Origin: Orenia metallireducens
Lineage (GTDB): Bacteria; Bacillota; Halanaerobiia; Halobacteroidales; Halobacteroidaceae
NCBI RefSeq assembly: GCF_003001995.1
Contig: NZ_PVNB01000003.1
Coordinates: forward strand, 155,875-219,874
Length of the DNA stretch: 64,000 nucleotides
Reading direction: 5' to 3'
Shown here: in pieces, positions 55,917 through 64,000 of the stretch
How positions within the stretch are numbered: position 1 is the stretch's first letter
How the letters are laid out: every line of letters starts with the position of its first letter
Notes under the pieces: model-generated
The model's database searches: none
Seen by the model: the letters and a program-made list of their open reading frames with translations, nothing else
Told to the model about the DNA's origin: nothing
Position numbers and translations under genes: made by a program

Positions 55917-56696
55917 TTACTTAAACTTATCTAATCCCTCAATTAGACGATCATTTAAGATTTTAATATATGTCCCCTTCATTCCTAAGGATTTAGACTC
56001 TATCACACCAGCACTTTCAAATTTTCTTAAAGCATTAACTATCACAGAACGAGTAATACCTACTCTATCTGCAATCTTACTTGCAACCAATAACCCCTCT
56101 GTCCCATCTAATTCTTCAAAAATGTGTTCAACAGCCTCTAATTCAGAGTATGATAGGGTCTGTAAAGCTATATCTACTGCTGCTCTTTTACGAGCCTCCT
56201 CTTCCATCTTCTCACTTCTTAACCTTAATATTTCCATACCGACTACAGTAGCCCCATACTCTGCTAATAGTAAGTCATTAGAATCAAACTCTTTACCAAA
56301 TCTAGCAGCTATTAAAGTACCCAATCTTTCTCCACCACCATTGATAGGCACAACAGTTGTCAGCTTATGTTTAAATATACAGTCTTCTTTATCTTTGAAT
56401 ACACAAAGCCCTTCTTTTTGTTCATAATTAGAACGAGTATGATAAATTCCTAATAACCAATCATTATAATTTTCAGGGAACTGCTCTGAACTAATAACCT
56501 CTTCAAACATCAAATCACATTCAAAAGCATCAACTAAAGTATAGCCTAACAATTTTCCTTTTTCATCTACTATGTAGACATTAGCCTCAATAGTCTCACT
56601 TAAGACATGAGACATCTCCTTAAAGTTAACAGGATGACCAGCAGACCTTTGAATCAACCTATTTATCTTGCGGGTTTTATTTAATAACTCTTCCAT
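55917..56696 (-). CDS. codY: GTP- and branched-chain-amino-acid-sensing repressor CodY
   Basis: 259 residues, the same length as Bacillus CodY. N-terminal GAF domain ([21 protein letters not shown] ... 1 to about 155) for isoleucine/valine binding, and a C-terminal winged helix with the recognition segment [26 protein letters not shown] (about 203-228). ATG 56696 follows AAGGGGG; a longer frame upstream lacks a site. Represses nitrogen, competence and motility genes in rich medium in Bacillus, and here it is encoded next to the flagellar control region, as there. Confidence 0.96.
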   Translation of the reverse strand: MEELLNKTRKINRLIQRSAGHPVNFKEMSHVLSETIEANVYIVDEKGKLLGYTLVDAFECDLMFEEVISSEQFPENYNDWLLGIYHTRSNYEQKEGLCVFKDKEDCIFKHKLTTVVPINGGGERLGTLIAARFGKEFDSNDLLLAEYGATVVGMEILRLRSEKMEEEARKRAAVDIALQTLSYSELEAVEHIFEELDGTEGLLVASKIADRVGITRSVIVNALRKFESAGVIESKSLGMKGTYIKILNDRLIEGLDKFK

Positions 56697-56777
56697 AGAC
56701 TTTTCCCCCTTGACTCTCACCCATTTTACATTGGAGTTAATCAAATTATACACAAATCATACTTTTATTTCAAATAA

Positions 56778-58166
56778 TTATAGTATATATTTACTTAAAT
56801 CTTTATCTTCTACTATATTATCTAACTTATCCTTAACATAGTTTTTATCTATAACTATCTTCTTCTCTTCAATTTCTGGGGCTTTAAAGGATAATTCCTC
56901 TAATAATTTCTCTATAATAGTATGTAACCTTCTTGCACCTATATTTTCTGTCTGTTCATTGACTCTAAAAGCTATCTCTGCCAATTCATCAATAGCATCT
57001 TTGGTAAAGGTTATATCTACATCCTCAGTCTTGAGTAAGGCTTTGTATTGTTTAATTAGTGCATTCTGTGGTTTGATTAATATCTCCTTAAAATCTTCTT
57101 TTGATAAGCTATTTAATTCTACTCTAATTGGAAATCTTCCTTGTAACTCTGGAATTAAATCTGTAGGGCTAGCTACATGGAAGGCACCTGCAGCAATAAA
57201 TAGGATATGATCTGTTCTCACTGGTCCATATTTAGTCATTACAGTAGAGCCTTCTACTATAGGCAAAATATCCCGTTGTACCCCACCTCTGGAGACGTCT
57301 GCATTAGAAGATACTTTTTGCCCTGCTATCTTATCAATCTCATCTAAGAAGATAATCCCTGACTCCTCTACCCTCTTGATAGCCTCTCTACTGACTTCAT
57401 CCATATCAATCAATTTATGTGCCTCTTCTTCTTTTAAAATAACTTTAGCTTCTTCAATAGTTACCTTACGCTTCTTCTTTTGATTTGGAAACATACCTCC
57501 AAAGATATCTTGGAAGTTAACCCCCATCTCTTCTACACCAGCTCCAGAGAAGATTTCAACCATCTGGGAAGGAGTATCTTCTATTTCAACCTCTACAATT
57601 CTATCATCTAATTCTCCCAATCTAAGCTGATAACAGAGCTTATTGCGCTGCCTTTCAAAACGCTCTTCCTGCTCATCGTTAAAATTATCTTCCTCTTCTC
57701 CTTCTCCTTCTCCAAATAATGCACCAAAAGGATTCTTACCTCTCTTTTTAGGTCTTGGTAAGAGTAGGTCTATAATCCTCTCTTCGGCTAGTTTGATTGC
57801 TTTATCTTCAACACGCTCCATCTTCTCTTTCTTTACCATTCTAATGGCAGTCTGTAATAAGTCTCTAACCATGGACTCAACATCACGCCCAACATAACCA
57901 ACCTCTGTAAATTTAGTTACCTCAACCTTAATAAAAGGTGCTTGAACCAATTTCGCTAGCCTTCTAGCTATCTCAGTCTTTCCAACACCTGTTGGTCCCA
58001 TCATTAAAATATTCTTTGGTACAACCTCATCCTTTAGTTCAGCAGGTAGCTTCTTTCTTCTATATCTATTTCTGATTGCGACAGCAACTGATTTTTTAGC
58101 ATCACTTTGTCCAATAATATATTTATCCAAACTCTTTACTATCTCCTGAGGAGTCAACTCTTCCAT
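56778..58166 (-). CDS. hslU: ATP-dependent protease ATPase subunit HslU (ClpY)
   Basis: 462 residues. AAA+ unfoldase: Walker A GPTGVGKT (57-64), the I domain with an acidic Glu/Asp-rich insertion ([14 protein letters not shown]), Walker [11 protein letters not shown] and sensor segments, and the C-terminal [18 protein letters not shown] and final YIL that docks into HslV. GGGAGG site; hslV lies 15 bp upstream. Confidence 0.97.
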   Translation of the reverse strand: MEELTPQEIVKSLDKYIIGQSDAKKSVAVAIRNRYRRKKLPAELKDEVVPKNILMMGPTGVGKTEIARRLAKLVQAPFIKVEVTKFTEVGYVGRDVESMVRDLLQTAIRMVKKEKMERVEDKAIKLAEERIIDLLLPRPKKRGKNPFGALFGEGEGEEEDNFNDEQEERFERQRNKLCYQLRLGELDDRIVEVEIEDTPSQMVEIFSGAGVEEMGVNFQDIFGGMFPNQKKKRKVTIEEAKVILKEEEAHKLIDMDEVSREAIKRVEESGIIFLDEIDKIAGQKVSSNADVSRGGVQRDILPIVEGSTVMTKYGPVRTDHILFIAAGAFHVASPTDLIPELQGRFPIRVELNSLSKEDFKEILIKPQNALIKQYKALLKTEDVDITFTKDAIDELAEIAFRVNEQTENIGARRLHTIIEKLLEELSFKAPEIEEKKIVIDKNYVKDKLDNIVEDKDLSKYIL

Positions 58167-58181
58167 TTTATAACCTCCCTA

Positions 58182-58709
58182 TTAAATCTCCATCACAGTA
58201 ATATTATCATTGGTATAAATACAAATATCTGCAGCGATCTTCAAAGCCTTCTCAGCAATCTCTGAAGGAGTCAAGTCAGAACATTCTATCAAAGCCCTAG
58301 CAGCAGCTAAAGCATAGGATCCACCTGAGCCAATAGCTGTCACACCATCATCAGGCTCAATTACATCTCCAGTTCCTGAAATAACAAGTAAAGATTCTTT
58401 ATTAGCAACGATTAACAAAGCTTCTAACTTCCTTAACATCTTATCGGTTCGCCACTCTTTAGCCAATTCTACTGCCGCCCTTTGTAGATTACCACGATAC
58501 TCTTCTAGCTTCATTTCAAACTTCTCAAATAGGGTAAATGCATCGGCGGCTGCTCCTGCAAATCCAGCCAATACCTTCCCATTATAGATCTTTCTAACCT
58601 TTCTAGCTCCATGCTTCATAACAGTATGCTGCATAGTAACCTGACCATCGCCAGCTATAGCCACTATATCATCTTTCTTTACAGCTATTACAGTAGTTGC
58701 TTCAAACAT
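58182..58709 (-). CDS. hslV: ATP-dependent protease subunit HslV (ClpQ)
   Basis: 175 residues from ATG 58709, which follows AGGGGTGAAG; a GTG three codons earlier overlaps that site. Mature protein should start at Thr5 ([14 protein letters not shown]), the catalytic nucleophile; many Bacillus-group ClpQ use Ser. [33 protein letters not shown] follows. Forms the proteolytic core with HslU. In Bacillus xerC/codV lies just upstream; here it is topA. Confidence 0.96.
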   Translation of the reverse strand: MFEATTVIAVKKDDIVAIAGDGQVTMQHTVMKHGARKVRKIYNGKVLAGFAGAAADAFTLFEKFEMKLEEYRGNLQRAAVELAKEWRTDKMLRKLEALLIVANKESLLVISGTGDVIEPDDGVTAIGSGGSYALAAARALIECSDLTPSEIAEKALKIAADICIYTNDNITVMEI

Positions 58710-58724
58710 AATCTTCACCCCTTT

Positions 58725-58797
58725 TAAATTCAGTGAATAGTTAATAATGAATAATGAATAGTAAAAGATTTAACAATATCTTTTTACTCTTCACTCT
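58725..58797. repeat. imperfect inverted repeat between topA and hslV
   Basis: GAATAGTTAATAATGAATAATGAATAGTAAAAGAT and, across a short loop, an ATCTTTTTACTCTTCACTCTTCATC arm. Built of short AT-rich words and very similar in design to the infB-rbfA repeat. Overlaps the end of topA by a few bases. Confidence 0.5.
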
Positions 58798-60884
58798 TCA
58801 TCCTCAACAATCTTTTCATATCCGCACTCTTCATTATTACAGTATAATTTAGTCTCTTTTTTAGTATTCTTTCTCAACAAGAAATTATTTTCACACTCAG
58901 GACATCCCTCTTCAACAGGCTCATCCCAACTTATAAATTCACAATCAGGATAATTGCTACAACCATAAAAGACCTTTCCCTTCTTACTCTTACGTTTAAC
59001 TACCTCTCCATCACCACACTCTGGACACTCTATTCCTACTTTATTCAAAAAAGGCTTAGTATTCTTGCAATCAGGGTATCCTGGACAAGCCAAAAACTTG
59101 CCATAGCGACCATATTTAACTACCATATTCTTTCCACATTTTTCGCAGATTTCATCGGTCTCTTCTTCCATAGATATACTTTCCATATTTTCATAGGCTT
59201 CTTCAAGTCTGTGTTCAAAAGGGAAGTATAGATCATTCAATAATTTGACCCAGTCCACTTTGCCTGACTCAATCTCATCTAAATCATTCTCTAATTTAGC
59301 AGTAAACTCTATATCGGTAACCTGGGGAAAATGATCTGATAATAGTTCATTAACTATCTTTCCTAAATCTGTTGCAATGAATTTACCACTCTGCTTTTCT
59401 ACATAGCCACGGTTTTGGATAGTTCCAACAATTGTTGCATATGTACTTGGTCGACCAATCCCTTTCTGCTCTAAAACCTTTACCAGCTTTGCCTCTGTAT
59501 AACGGGCTGGTGGTTGAGTAAAGTGCTGTTCAGGAATAATCTTAAGTAAATTAATGGCTTCCCCTTCTTGCAACTCTGGTAGCAATTCATCTTTAGTGCT
59601 TTGTTTACTGGTATCTACCTTCAAAAATCCAGCAAATAGCTCTATTGAACCTTTGGCTAATAAGGAATATCTGCCGCCTTTAATGTTGACAGTTAAAGTC
59701 TTATAGACTGCTGGACTCATCTGGCTTGCTACAAAACGTTCCCAGATTAATTTGTATAGCTTATATTGTTCCTTATTTAAGTAATCTTTTATCTTATCTG
59801 GAGTCCTGTGTACAGAGGTAGGTCTGATTGCTTCATGGGCATCTTGAGAGCCTGATTTAGCCTTATAACTTTTGGGCTTTTTAGATAGGTACTTATCACC
59901 ATATTCTCCTTTAATATAGTCCCTTAATTCCCCTTTGGCTTCATCTGAAATTCTTGTAGAATCGGTTCTCATATAGGTAATTAAACCTACAGTTCCATCA
60001 GCACCTAATTCTAAACCCTCATATAATTGTTGGGCTACATACATAGTCTTCTTAGTTGTAAAGTTAATCTTATTAGCAGCCTGCTGCTGCAAAGTACTTG
60101 TGGTGAAGGGTGGAGATGGATAACGCCTTCTTTTCTTCTCTTCAATCTTATTAATCTTTAACTCTTTTTCTTTTAACTCTTGAGCAATTTTATCTGCTTC
60201 TTCTTGACTAGCTATTCTAAACTTCTTATTGTCGATTCTATGTAACTTAGCATCAAATTCTTCTTTACCCTCTGCCTGAACTTTAGTATCTATTGTCCAA
60301 TACTCTTCTGCAACAAAATTATCAATCTCTTCTTCTCTGTCACAGATAATCTTAACTGCTACAGATTGGACTCGCCCAGCACTCAATCCTTTTCTGACCT
60401 TCTGCCATAATAATGGACTTAGCTTATAACCAACCAATCTATCTAAAATTCTTCTTGCTTGTTGAGCATTTACCCTATCTAAATCAATAGAACGAACCTC
60501 TTTTAATGCCTTCTGTATTGCACTTTTAGTGATCTCATTAAACTCTATTCTACATTCACTCTTCTCATCTATCTTTAAAGCGTGAGCTAAATGCCAAGAA
60601 ATAGCTTCTCCTTCACGGTCAGGATCTGTTGCTAATAATACATCTTCTGCTTTTTTAGCTTTCTTTCTCAAATTTTGTAGAGTCTTTCCTTTACCTCTAA
60701 TAGTGATATATTTAGGCTTAAAGTCATTTTCAGTATCCACACCCAATTGACTTTTAGGTAAGTCAATTACATGGCCCATTGAGGCCTCTACTTCAAATCC
60801 TCTGCCCAAAAACTTACTAATTGTCTTGGCTTTAGCTGGAGATTCTACAATTACTAATTTCTTCTTTTTCTTGGATTTAGGCAT
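58791..60884 (-). CDS. topA: DNA topoisomerase I
   Basis: 697 residues. TOPRIM domain with Glu14 (VIVESPAKAKT) and the DPDREGEA motif (87-94), active-site Tyr304 in LITYMRTDSTRIS, and three C-terminal zinc ribbons (CEKC...CPGYPDC, CPEC...CSNYPDC, CPEC...CNNEEC). Relaxes negative supercoils. GGAGGTG precedes the ATG. Linked with smg and dprA as in Bacillus (dprA-topA). Confidence 0.97.
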   Translation of the reverse strand: MPKSKKKKKLVIVESPAKAKTISKFLGRGFEVEASMGHVIDLPKSQLGVDTENDFKPKYITIRGKGKTLQNLRKKAKKAEDVLLATDPDREGEAISWHLAHALKIDEKSECRIEFNEITKSAIQKALKEVRSIDLDRVNAQQARRILDRLVGYKLSPLLWQKVRKGLSAGRVQSVAVKIICDREEEIDNFVAEEYWTIDTKVQAEGKEEFDAKLHRIDNKKFRIASQEEADKIAQELKEKELKINKIEEKKRRRYPSPPFTTSTLQQQAANKINFTTKKTMYVAQQLYEGLELGADGTVGLITYMRTDSTRISDEAKGELRDYIKGEYGDKYLSKKPKSYKAKSGSQDAHEAIRPTSVHRTPDKIKDYLNKEQYKLYKLIWERFVASQMSPAVYKTLTVNIKGGRYSLLAKGSIELFAGFLKVDTSKQSTKDELLPELQEGEAINLLKIIPEQHFTQPPARYTEAKLVKVLEQKGIGRPSTYATIVGTIQNRGYVEKQSGKFIATDLGKIVNELLSDHFPQVTDIEFTAKLENDLDEIESGKVDWVKLLNDLYFPFEHRLEEAYENMESISMEEETDEICEKCGKNMVVKYGRYGKFLACPGYPDCKNTKPFLNKVGIECPECGDGEVVKRKSKKGKVFYGCSNYPDCEFISWDEPVEEGCPECENNFLLRKNTKKETKLYCNNEECGYEKIVEDEE

Positions 60885-60905
60885 CTTAACACCTCCATAA
60901 CTGAA

Positions 60906-61403
60906 TTAATTTAAATATTTATCCTTTGTATCAATAACCTCTTGAAATTCACTAATTTGATTGGCAATTGCCAAAAGTCTCAAATCATTGTCAACTACTT
61001 CTTCTAATATGTTCCAAAATTCTGTAACATCAATAACTCTATTCTGCTCAACTAATGATCTGGCTATTATTCTTTCTAATTCATCTTCTTTAATCAATCT
61101 TAAAGTATTAAGCTTGATGATAATCCCTTGCACCTTTAAACTAAACTTAAATTTTTCCCTAAAGTCAAGTACCCTTTGTCTAAACTTATTGACCTTGACT
61201 TTGGTCTTTTTTTGATCTTTTTGCGGTAAATCTATTATTTCCGAAGAAGAAAATATAAATTCAAAGGCTTGATTAATCTCATCTAAATCATAACCTTCAT
61301 CCCTTAAAGAATTAATTAAACTCTCCTCATCTCTCACAATATCTCCATCATATAATAATCTTCTTACTAGTTGACTAATTATTTCAAATATATTCTGATT
61401 CAT
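60906..61403 (-). CDS. smg: Smg family protein (DUF494)
   Basis: 165 residues: NIFEIISQLVRRLLYDGDIV at the start, SLRDEGYDLDEINQAFEFI and the C-terminal RSLVEQNRVIDVTEFWNILEEVV. Smg is commonly encoded between dprA and topA; function unknown. The ATG at 61403 has no ribosome-binding site of its own; the strong AAGGAGG lies 38 nt upstream and points to an overlapping 17-codon ORF. Initiation could therefore be by coupling. Confidence 0.75.
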   Translation of the reverse strand: MNQNIFEIISQLVRRLLYDGDIVRDEESLINSLRDEGYDLDEINQAFEFIFSSSEIIDLPQKDQKKTKVKVNKFRQRVLDFREKFKFSLKVQGIIIKLNTLRLIKEDELERIIARSLVEQNRVIDVTEFWNILEEVVDNDLRLLAIANQISEFQEVIDTKDKYLN

Positions 61404-61437
61404 ATTTATGTATGTGTATGATAAAATTGTTTACCAT
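61384..61437 (-). CDS. 17-codon leader ORF overlapping smg
   Basis: ATG right behind AAGGAGGA (61441-61448), reading MVNNFIIHIHKYESEYI and stopping 20 nt inside smg in another frame. The ribosome-binding site is the best one in the area, which is why the frame is noted. It may be a translational coupler or regulator, or smg may have a start that cannot be seen. Confidence 0.35.
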   Translation of the reverse strand: MVNNFIIHIHKYESEYI

Positions 61438-61768
61438 ACTTCCTCCTTCCCTTACCTTTAATAATTCTTCTTTTATGTAAAACAAACATTCTAATATAGC
61501 TGTTAATTAAGGTACTATACTAATAATCCTACTTCTTAATTATCCTATTTGAAGAATAGATATAGGATAAATTGCATTATAACTATCTATGATAATTAAT
61601 CTTTAAATATAAAGATATCATACTCTGACAATTATCTGCTAAGTATAACTCAACTAACTAAACAAGGTTGCTATAATATGATTACCTACTCCATTATTAA
61701 TATAATTATGTAAAGATATCTAGAATAGAATTAATTTCAAAAATTTCATAATATTAATACACAAATAT
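61438..61768. other. dprA-smg spacer without a gene
   Basis: About 330 bp, AT-rich. Contains a 9-bp stem (TTATCCTAT/ATAGGATAA, 61540-61570) with a loop of about 13 nt that recurs as GTAGGATTATTAGTA words nearby, and the smg/leader ribosome-binding site. No clear promoter or terminator was seen on either strand. Confidence 0.4.
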
Positions 61769-62902
61769 CTAGTTAGCTAATCTAAATCTCTTGCCAGGTA
61801 ACTGCTCTATCATCCCTTTAATCTCTAATTCTAACAAAACTGTATTTAACTGTGCTGAATTCAAAGAGATAGTATTTAATAAATATTCAAACTGCTGGGG
61901 GGTATAAGATAATCTCCTATATACTATTTTCTGCTTTTCACTTAATTCCTTCATCAATTTATTCTTTCTGTTTTCTAGACTATTGTCCTTCTGTAAATTT
62001 ATACCATATTCTTCATCATAACTATTTATACCCTCTAATAAAGGCAGCTCTTCTAAAATATCATCTATATTTTGTACTAATTTTGCTCCAGACTTAATTA
62101 ACCTATTGGTACCTTGACTCTGCTCTTTTGTAATATCTCCTGGAATTGCAAAAACTTCTCTACCTTGCTCTAAAGCCATATCAGCAGTGATCAATGACCC
62201 GCTTTTTCTGGTAGCCTCTACAACAATCGTTCCTAAGCTTAAACCACTAATTATTCTATTTCTAGCAGGAAAGTTCTTAGCAAAGGGTCTAGTGCCTAGA
62301 TGAAAAGGGGTGAGAATAGCTCCCTCTTTAGCTATCCTTTTAGCAAGAGCAGCATTTTCAGGAGGATAAATATGATCAATGCCTGAGCCTAAGATTGCAT
62401 AGGTTATGCCACCTTCTAAAGCCCCTTGATGGGCAAAAGTATCTATTCCTCTAGCCATTCCACTAACAATATTAACTCCTAGCTCAGTCAGCCTCTTACT
62501 AAGCTTATTAGCTATCGCTTTGCCATAAGTAGTATACCTTCTAGAACCAACAATCGATAATGATGGTCTATTAATCTTGGATAGATCACCTTTATAATAT
62601 AGTACAGGAGGAGAATCATATATCTCCTTTAATAATTTAGGATAACATTTATCTACCAAAGTTACAACCTTAACTCCAAATTTATTTAAACTTATATACT
62701 CTTTTTCAAAGTCAAATTTGCCTTTGGAAGTGATAATTCTGTTCCCTAAAGAACTTCCAATTCCTTCAATAGCAGTTATTTCTTCTAGATTGCTTTCCCA
62801 AACACCTTTAGCATCTGTAAAATAATCCAATAAATTCTTAACCTTGATCGGACCTAAACCCTTAATTTGATTTAACCAGACCCAGTAAAGTTTATCTTCC
62901 AT
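61769..62902 (-). CDS. dprA: DNA processing protein DprA
   Basis: 377 residues. N-terminal helix-hairpin-helix-like domain (IKGLGPIKVKNLLDYF), then the Rossmann core: SIVGSRRYTTYG, VSGMARGIDTFAHQGAL, YAILGSGIDHIYPPEN, FPARNRIISGLS, VEATRKSGSLITADMALEQGREVFAIPGD, and a C-terminal winged helix (SYTPQQFEYLLNTISLNSAQL). Loads RecA on incoming single strands in transformation. AGGGGG precedes ATG. No other competence gene is in the window. Confidence 0.95.
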   Translation of the reverse strand: MEDKLYWVWLNQIKGLGPIKVKNLLDYFTDAKGVWESNLEEITAIEGIGSSLGNRIITSKGKFDFEKEYISLNKFGVKVVTLVDKCYPKLLKEIYDSPPVLYYKGDLSKINRPSLSIVGSRRYTTYGKAIANKLSKRLTELGVNIVSGMARGIDTFAHQGALEGGITYAILGSGIDHIYPPENAALAKRIAKEGAILTPFHLGTRPFAKNFPARNRIISGLSLGTIVVEATRKSGSLITADMALEQGREVFAIPGDITKEQSQGTNRLIKSGAKLVQNIDDILEELPLLEGINSYDEEYGINLQKDNSLENRKNKLMKELSEKQKIVYRRLSYTPQQFEYLLNTISLNSAQLNTVLLELEIKGMIEQLPGKRFRLAN

Positions 62903-63075
62903 AGCTTTCTACCCCCTATTTAATTCTAAACAACAAATATTTATTGCCTTCTATTTAGAATTTTAAAATTAAACAGTAGGTTATTATCCCAATTATGTCC
63001 ATATTTATACACCAATTCAAAGATATCCTTCTTAATTCTCTAAATTAACTAAGGGCTACTTCAAATAAAGATAAA

Positions 63076-63103
63076 AAGAAGTCTTATTTTAATAAGACTT
63101 CTT
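63076..63103 (-). terminator. intrinsic terminator of the 63089-63604 gene
   Basis: AAGAAGTCTTATT and its complement, 13-bp stem with a 2-nt centre, overlapping the stop codon and the last codons of the gene, followed on the minus strand by TTTTTATCTTT. dprA must therefore have its own promoter, or depend on readthrough. Confidence 0.75.
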
Positions 63104-63604
63104 CCTTCTATATTCCTCTAAATCTATTATCTTATCTTTGAAATTCACTTTTGCTTGAGAATAGGAATTGTCTTGTTTTTGATAAGGTTCTTTATTTTCC
63201 AAATCATCTAATAGTTCTTCAAAAAAGTCCAATAATCCATCCTCATCTATCTCATCATTACTCTTAGCTATAAATAACTCATTCTCTGGGAATAAAACAT
63301 CATAAAGTTCCCTCTCTTTTGAGGACAATCGACTCTTTATAACATCTTGTACCTCTTTTTGTTTAGAGATAATACTATCAAATATGGCCTTATCCTCATT
63401 AGGTAGCTGCTCTTTAATTTGATTCTCAAATAATTGACTTAAAAATAACTTATTATCTATTATATCCTCTAAACTCCAATCACCTACAAATACCTGCTGG
63501 AACTCCTTAAAATCATTATAATTACGGGTCAATGCAATCAAATCATCACATTTAACTATCTCCCCATTGGGAAATATAATCTTAATTTTAGCAGAATTAA
63601 GCAT
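63089..63604 (-). CDS. protein of unknown function upstream of dprA
   Basis: 171 residues, hydrophilic, acidic in the centre (ELFIAKSNDEIDEDGLLDFFEELLDDLE) and basic at the end (DLEEYRRKKSY). N-terminus MLNSAKIKIIFPNGEIVKCDD is beta-rich and might be a small fold. No signal, membrane helix or known motif. Strong GAAGGAGAT site before ATG, and its end coincides with a terminator. The start overlaps the end of a gene remnant by 8 nt. Function not assigned. Confidence 0.6.
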   Translation of the reverse strand: MLNSAKIKIIFPNGEIVKCDDLIALTRNYNDFKEFQQVFVGDWSLEDIIDNKLFLSQLFENQIKEQLPNEDKAIFDSIISKQKEVQDVIKSRLSSKERELYDVLFPENELFIAKSNDEIDEDGLLDFFEELLDDLENKEPYQKQDNSYSQAKVNFKDKIIDLEEYRRKKSY

Positions 63605-63683
63605 CAGATATCTCCTTCCCTAATAGCTCAAAATAATCTTCCATCAATTTATCTTTATTCAAATCAGCTCTAAATGTGACTTC
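63597..63683 (-). pseudogene. possible 3' remnant of an upstream gene
   Basis: A 28-codon open stretch (EVTFRADLNKDKLMEDYF, then ELLGKEISDA, stop) that looks coding and ends inside the start of the next gene, as cistrons in an operon do. Directly upstream lies an in-frame TGA and then more residues without a good start. It may be what remains of a gene disrupted near the insertion sequence, or coincidence. Confidence 0.3.
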
Positions 63684-63896
63684 TCAACAATTAAATAATA
63701 ACTTCTCTACTCTATCTAATACGATAAAAAGAAATTTTCTCCTTTTATCTTAGAGAAATTTATTAATTGCTTTTAAAATATTGCAAATCTATCAACTTTA
63801 TTTTAACCACATATTTTTCTATAGAAATCCCCTCTTTATTATTTGATATCACCACTTTACAAAAATCAGATAAAACATTTACCTAAAAATAACAAA
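63684..63896. other. spacer between the gene remnant and the insertion-sequence end
   Basis: About 210 bp, very AT-rich. The minus-strand frame of the remnant continues for some 17 codons beyond its TGA before another stop (TAA at about 63750). No promoter or terminator is clear. Confidence 0.35.
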
Positions 63897-63963
63897 GTCA
63901 GACACCTAAATCCTAGAGATAATAATCATAGTCAATAAAAACTAAATCTAGGAGATGTCTGAC
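63897..63963. mobile_element. left end of an insertion sequence: inverted repeats ahead of the transposase start
   Basis: GTCAGACACCTAAATCCTAG (63897-63916) is nearly complementary to CTAGGAGATGTCTGAC (63948-63963), and a second pair, AATCATAGTC / GACTATGATT (63924-63933 with 63961-63970), is exact. The right arms cover the ribosome-binding site and start codon of the plus-strand frame. This is typical of mobile elements that damp translation of readthrough mRNA. Family and terminal repeat limits cannot be set, because the element leaves the window. Confidence 0.45.
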
Positions 63964-63964
63964 T

Positions 63965-64000
63965 ATGATTAATATTCCCAATAATTCAACAAACCAAACA
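63965..64000 (+). CDS. start of a plus-strand ORF, probable transposase (partial)
   Basis: ATG behind AGGAG (63950-63954, 10 nt away), reading MINIPNNSTNQT to the window edge. It is the only supported gene on the plus strand. The inverted repeats around its start suggest a transposase, but 12 residues are not enough to identify it. Confidence 0.4.
   Translation, partial: MINIPNNSTNQT

Noticed and set aside
63684..63686. In-frame TGA of the remnant read as selenocysteine
   Set aside because: No SECIS-like hairpin directly downstream was seen and the frame upstream has no start; a broken gene is simpler.

Overview
The window is an AT-rich bacterial chromosome segment in which every confidently called gene lies on the minus strand; only the first codons of a probable transposase at the right edge point the other way. 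Gene content and order are those of a low-GC, flagellated, Firmicutes-type bacterium: PolC-type DNA polymerase III, CodY, HslVU, a FliY-type switch protein, FlhF/FlhG and an rpsB-tsf-pyrH-frr-uppS-cdsA-dxr-rseP-proS-polC-rimP-nusA-infB-rbfA-truB series laid out as in Bacillus. MltG-like, Smg (DUF494) and tandem PilZ genes suggest a clostridial or Halanaerobiales-like anaerobe. That assignment is an inference; no rRNA is present to fix it. I found no tRNA, rRNA or CRISPR array.

Read in the direction of transcription (from high to low coordinates) the layout is: (1) 64000-61769, the left end of an insertion sequence, a small gene remnant, an unknown protein and dprA; (2) 61437-55917, smg, topA, hslV, hslU, codY, ending in a perfect hairpin terminator; (3) 55736-54577, a control region with a 34-bp palindrome, a sigma-A type promoter, a cyclic di-GMP-I (GEMM-I) riboswitch, an intrinsic terminator and about 860 nt of further leader; (4) 54576-24442, one very large flagellar operon: flgBC, fliEFGHIJ, motE-like, fliK, flgD, TIGR02530 gene, flgE, flbD, motAB, fliLM, fliY, fliOPQR, flhBAFG, two PilZ genes, cheC, cheD, a membrane protein, sigD, fapA-like, a charged protein, swrB-like and an MltG-like domain protein, closed by a terminator; (5) 24197-13197, rpsB, tsf, pyrH, frr, uppS, cdsA, an AI-2E family permease, dxr, rseP, a four-fold zinc-ribbon protein, an HD protein and ispG; (6) 13225-5561, proS, a GT2 glycosyltransferase, an MgtC-family protein and polC; (7) 5545-1, rimP, nusA, infB, rbfA, nrnA and the start of truB.

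The most interesting theme is double control of motility by cyclic di-GMP. A GEMM-I aptamer followed directly by a terminator sits ahead of the whole flagellar operon. Inside that operon, where Bacillus carries cheB-cheA-cheW, there are instead two tandem YcgR/PilZ proteins, both with intact RxxxR and DxSxxG c-di-GMP binding motifs. One signal could therefore act both on operon transcription and on the running motor. CheC, CheD and FliY are kept, but cheA, cheB, cheW and cheY are absent here, so the chemosensory core must be elsewhere if it exists.

Several other departures from the Bacillus order are recorded: no ylxR/ylxQ between nusA and infB, no trmFO/xerC between topA and hslV, a strong ribosome-binding site that drives a 17-residue leader ORF overlapping smg, and a set of degenerate hairpin-forming intergenic repeats.
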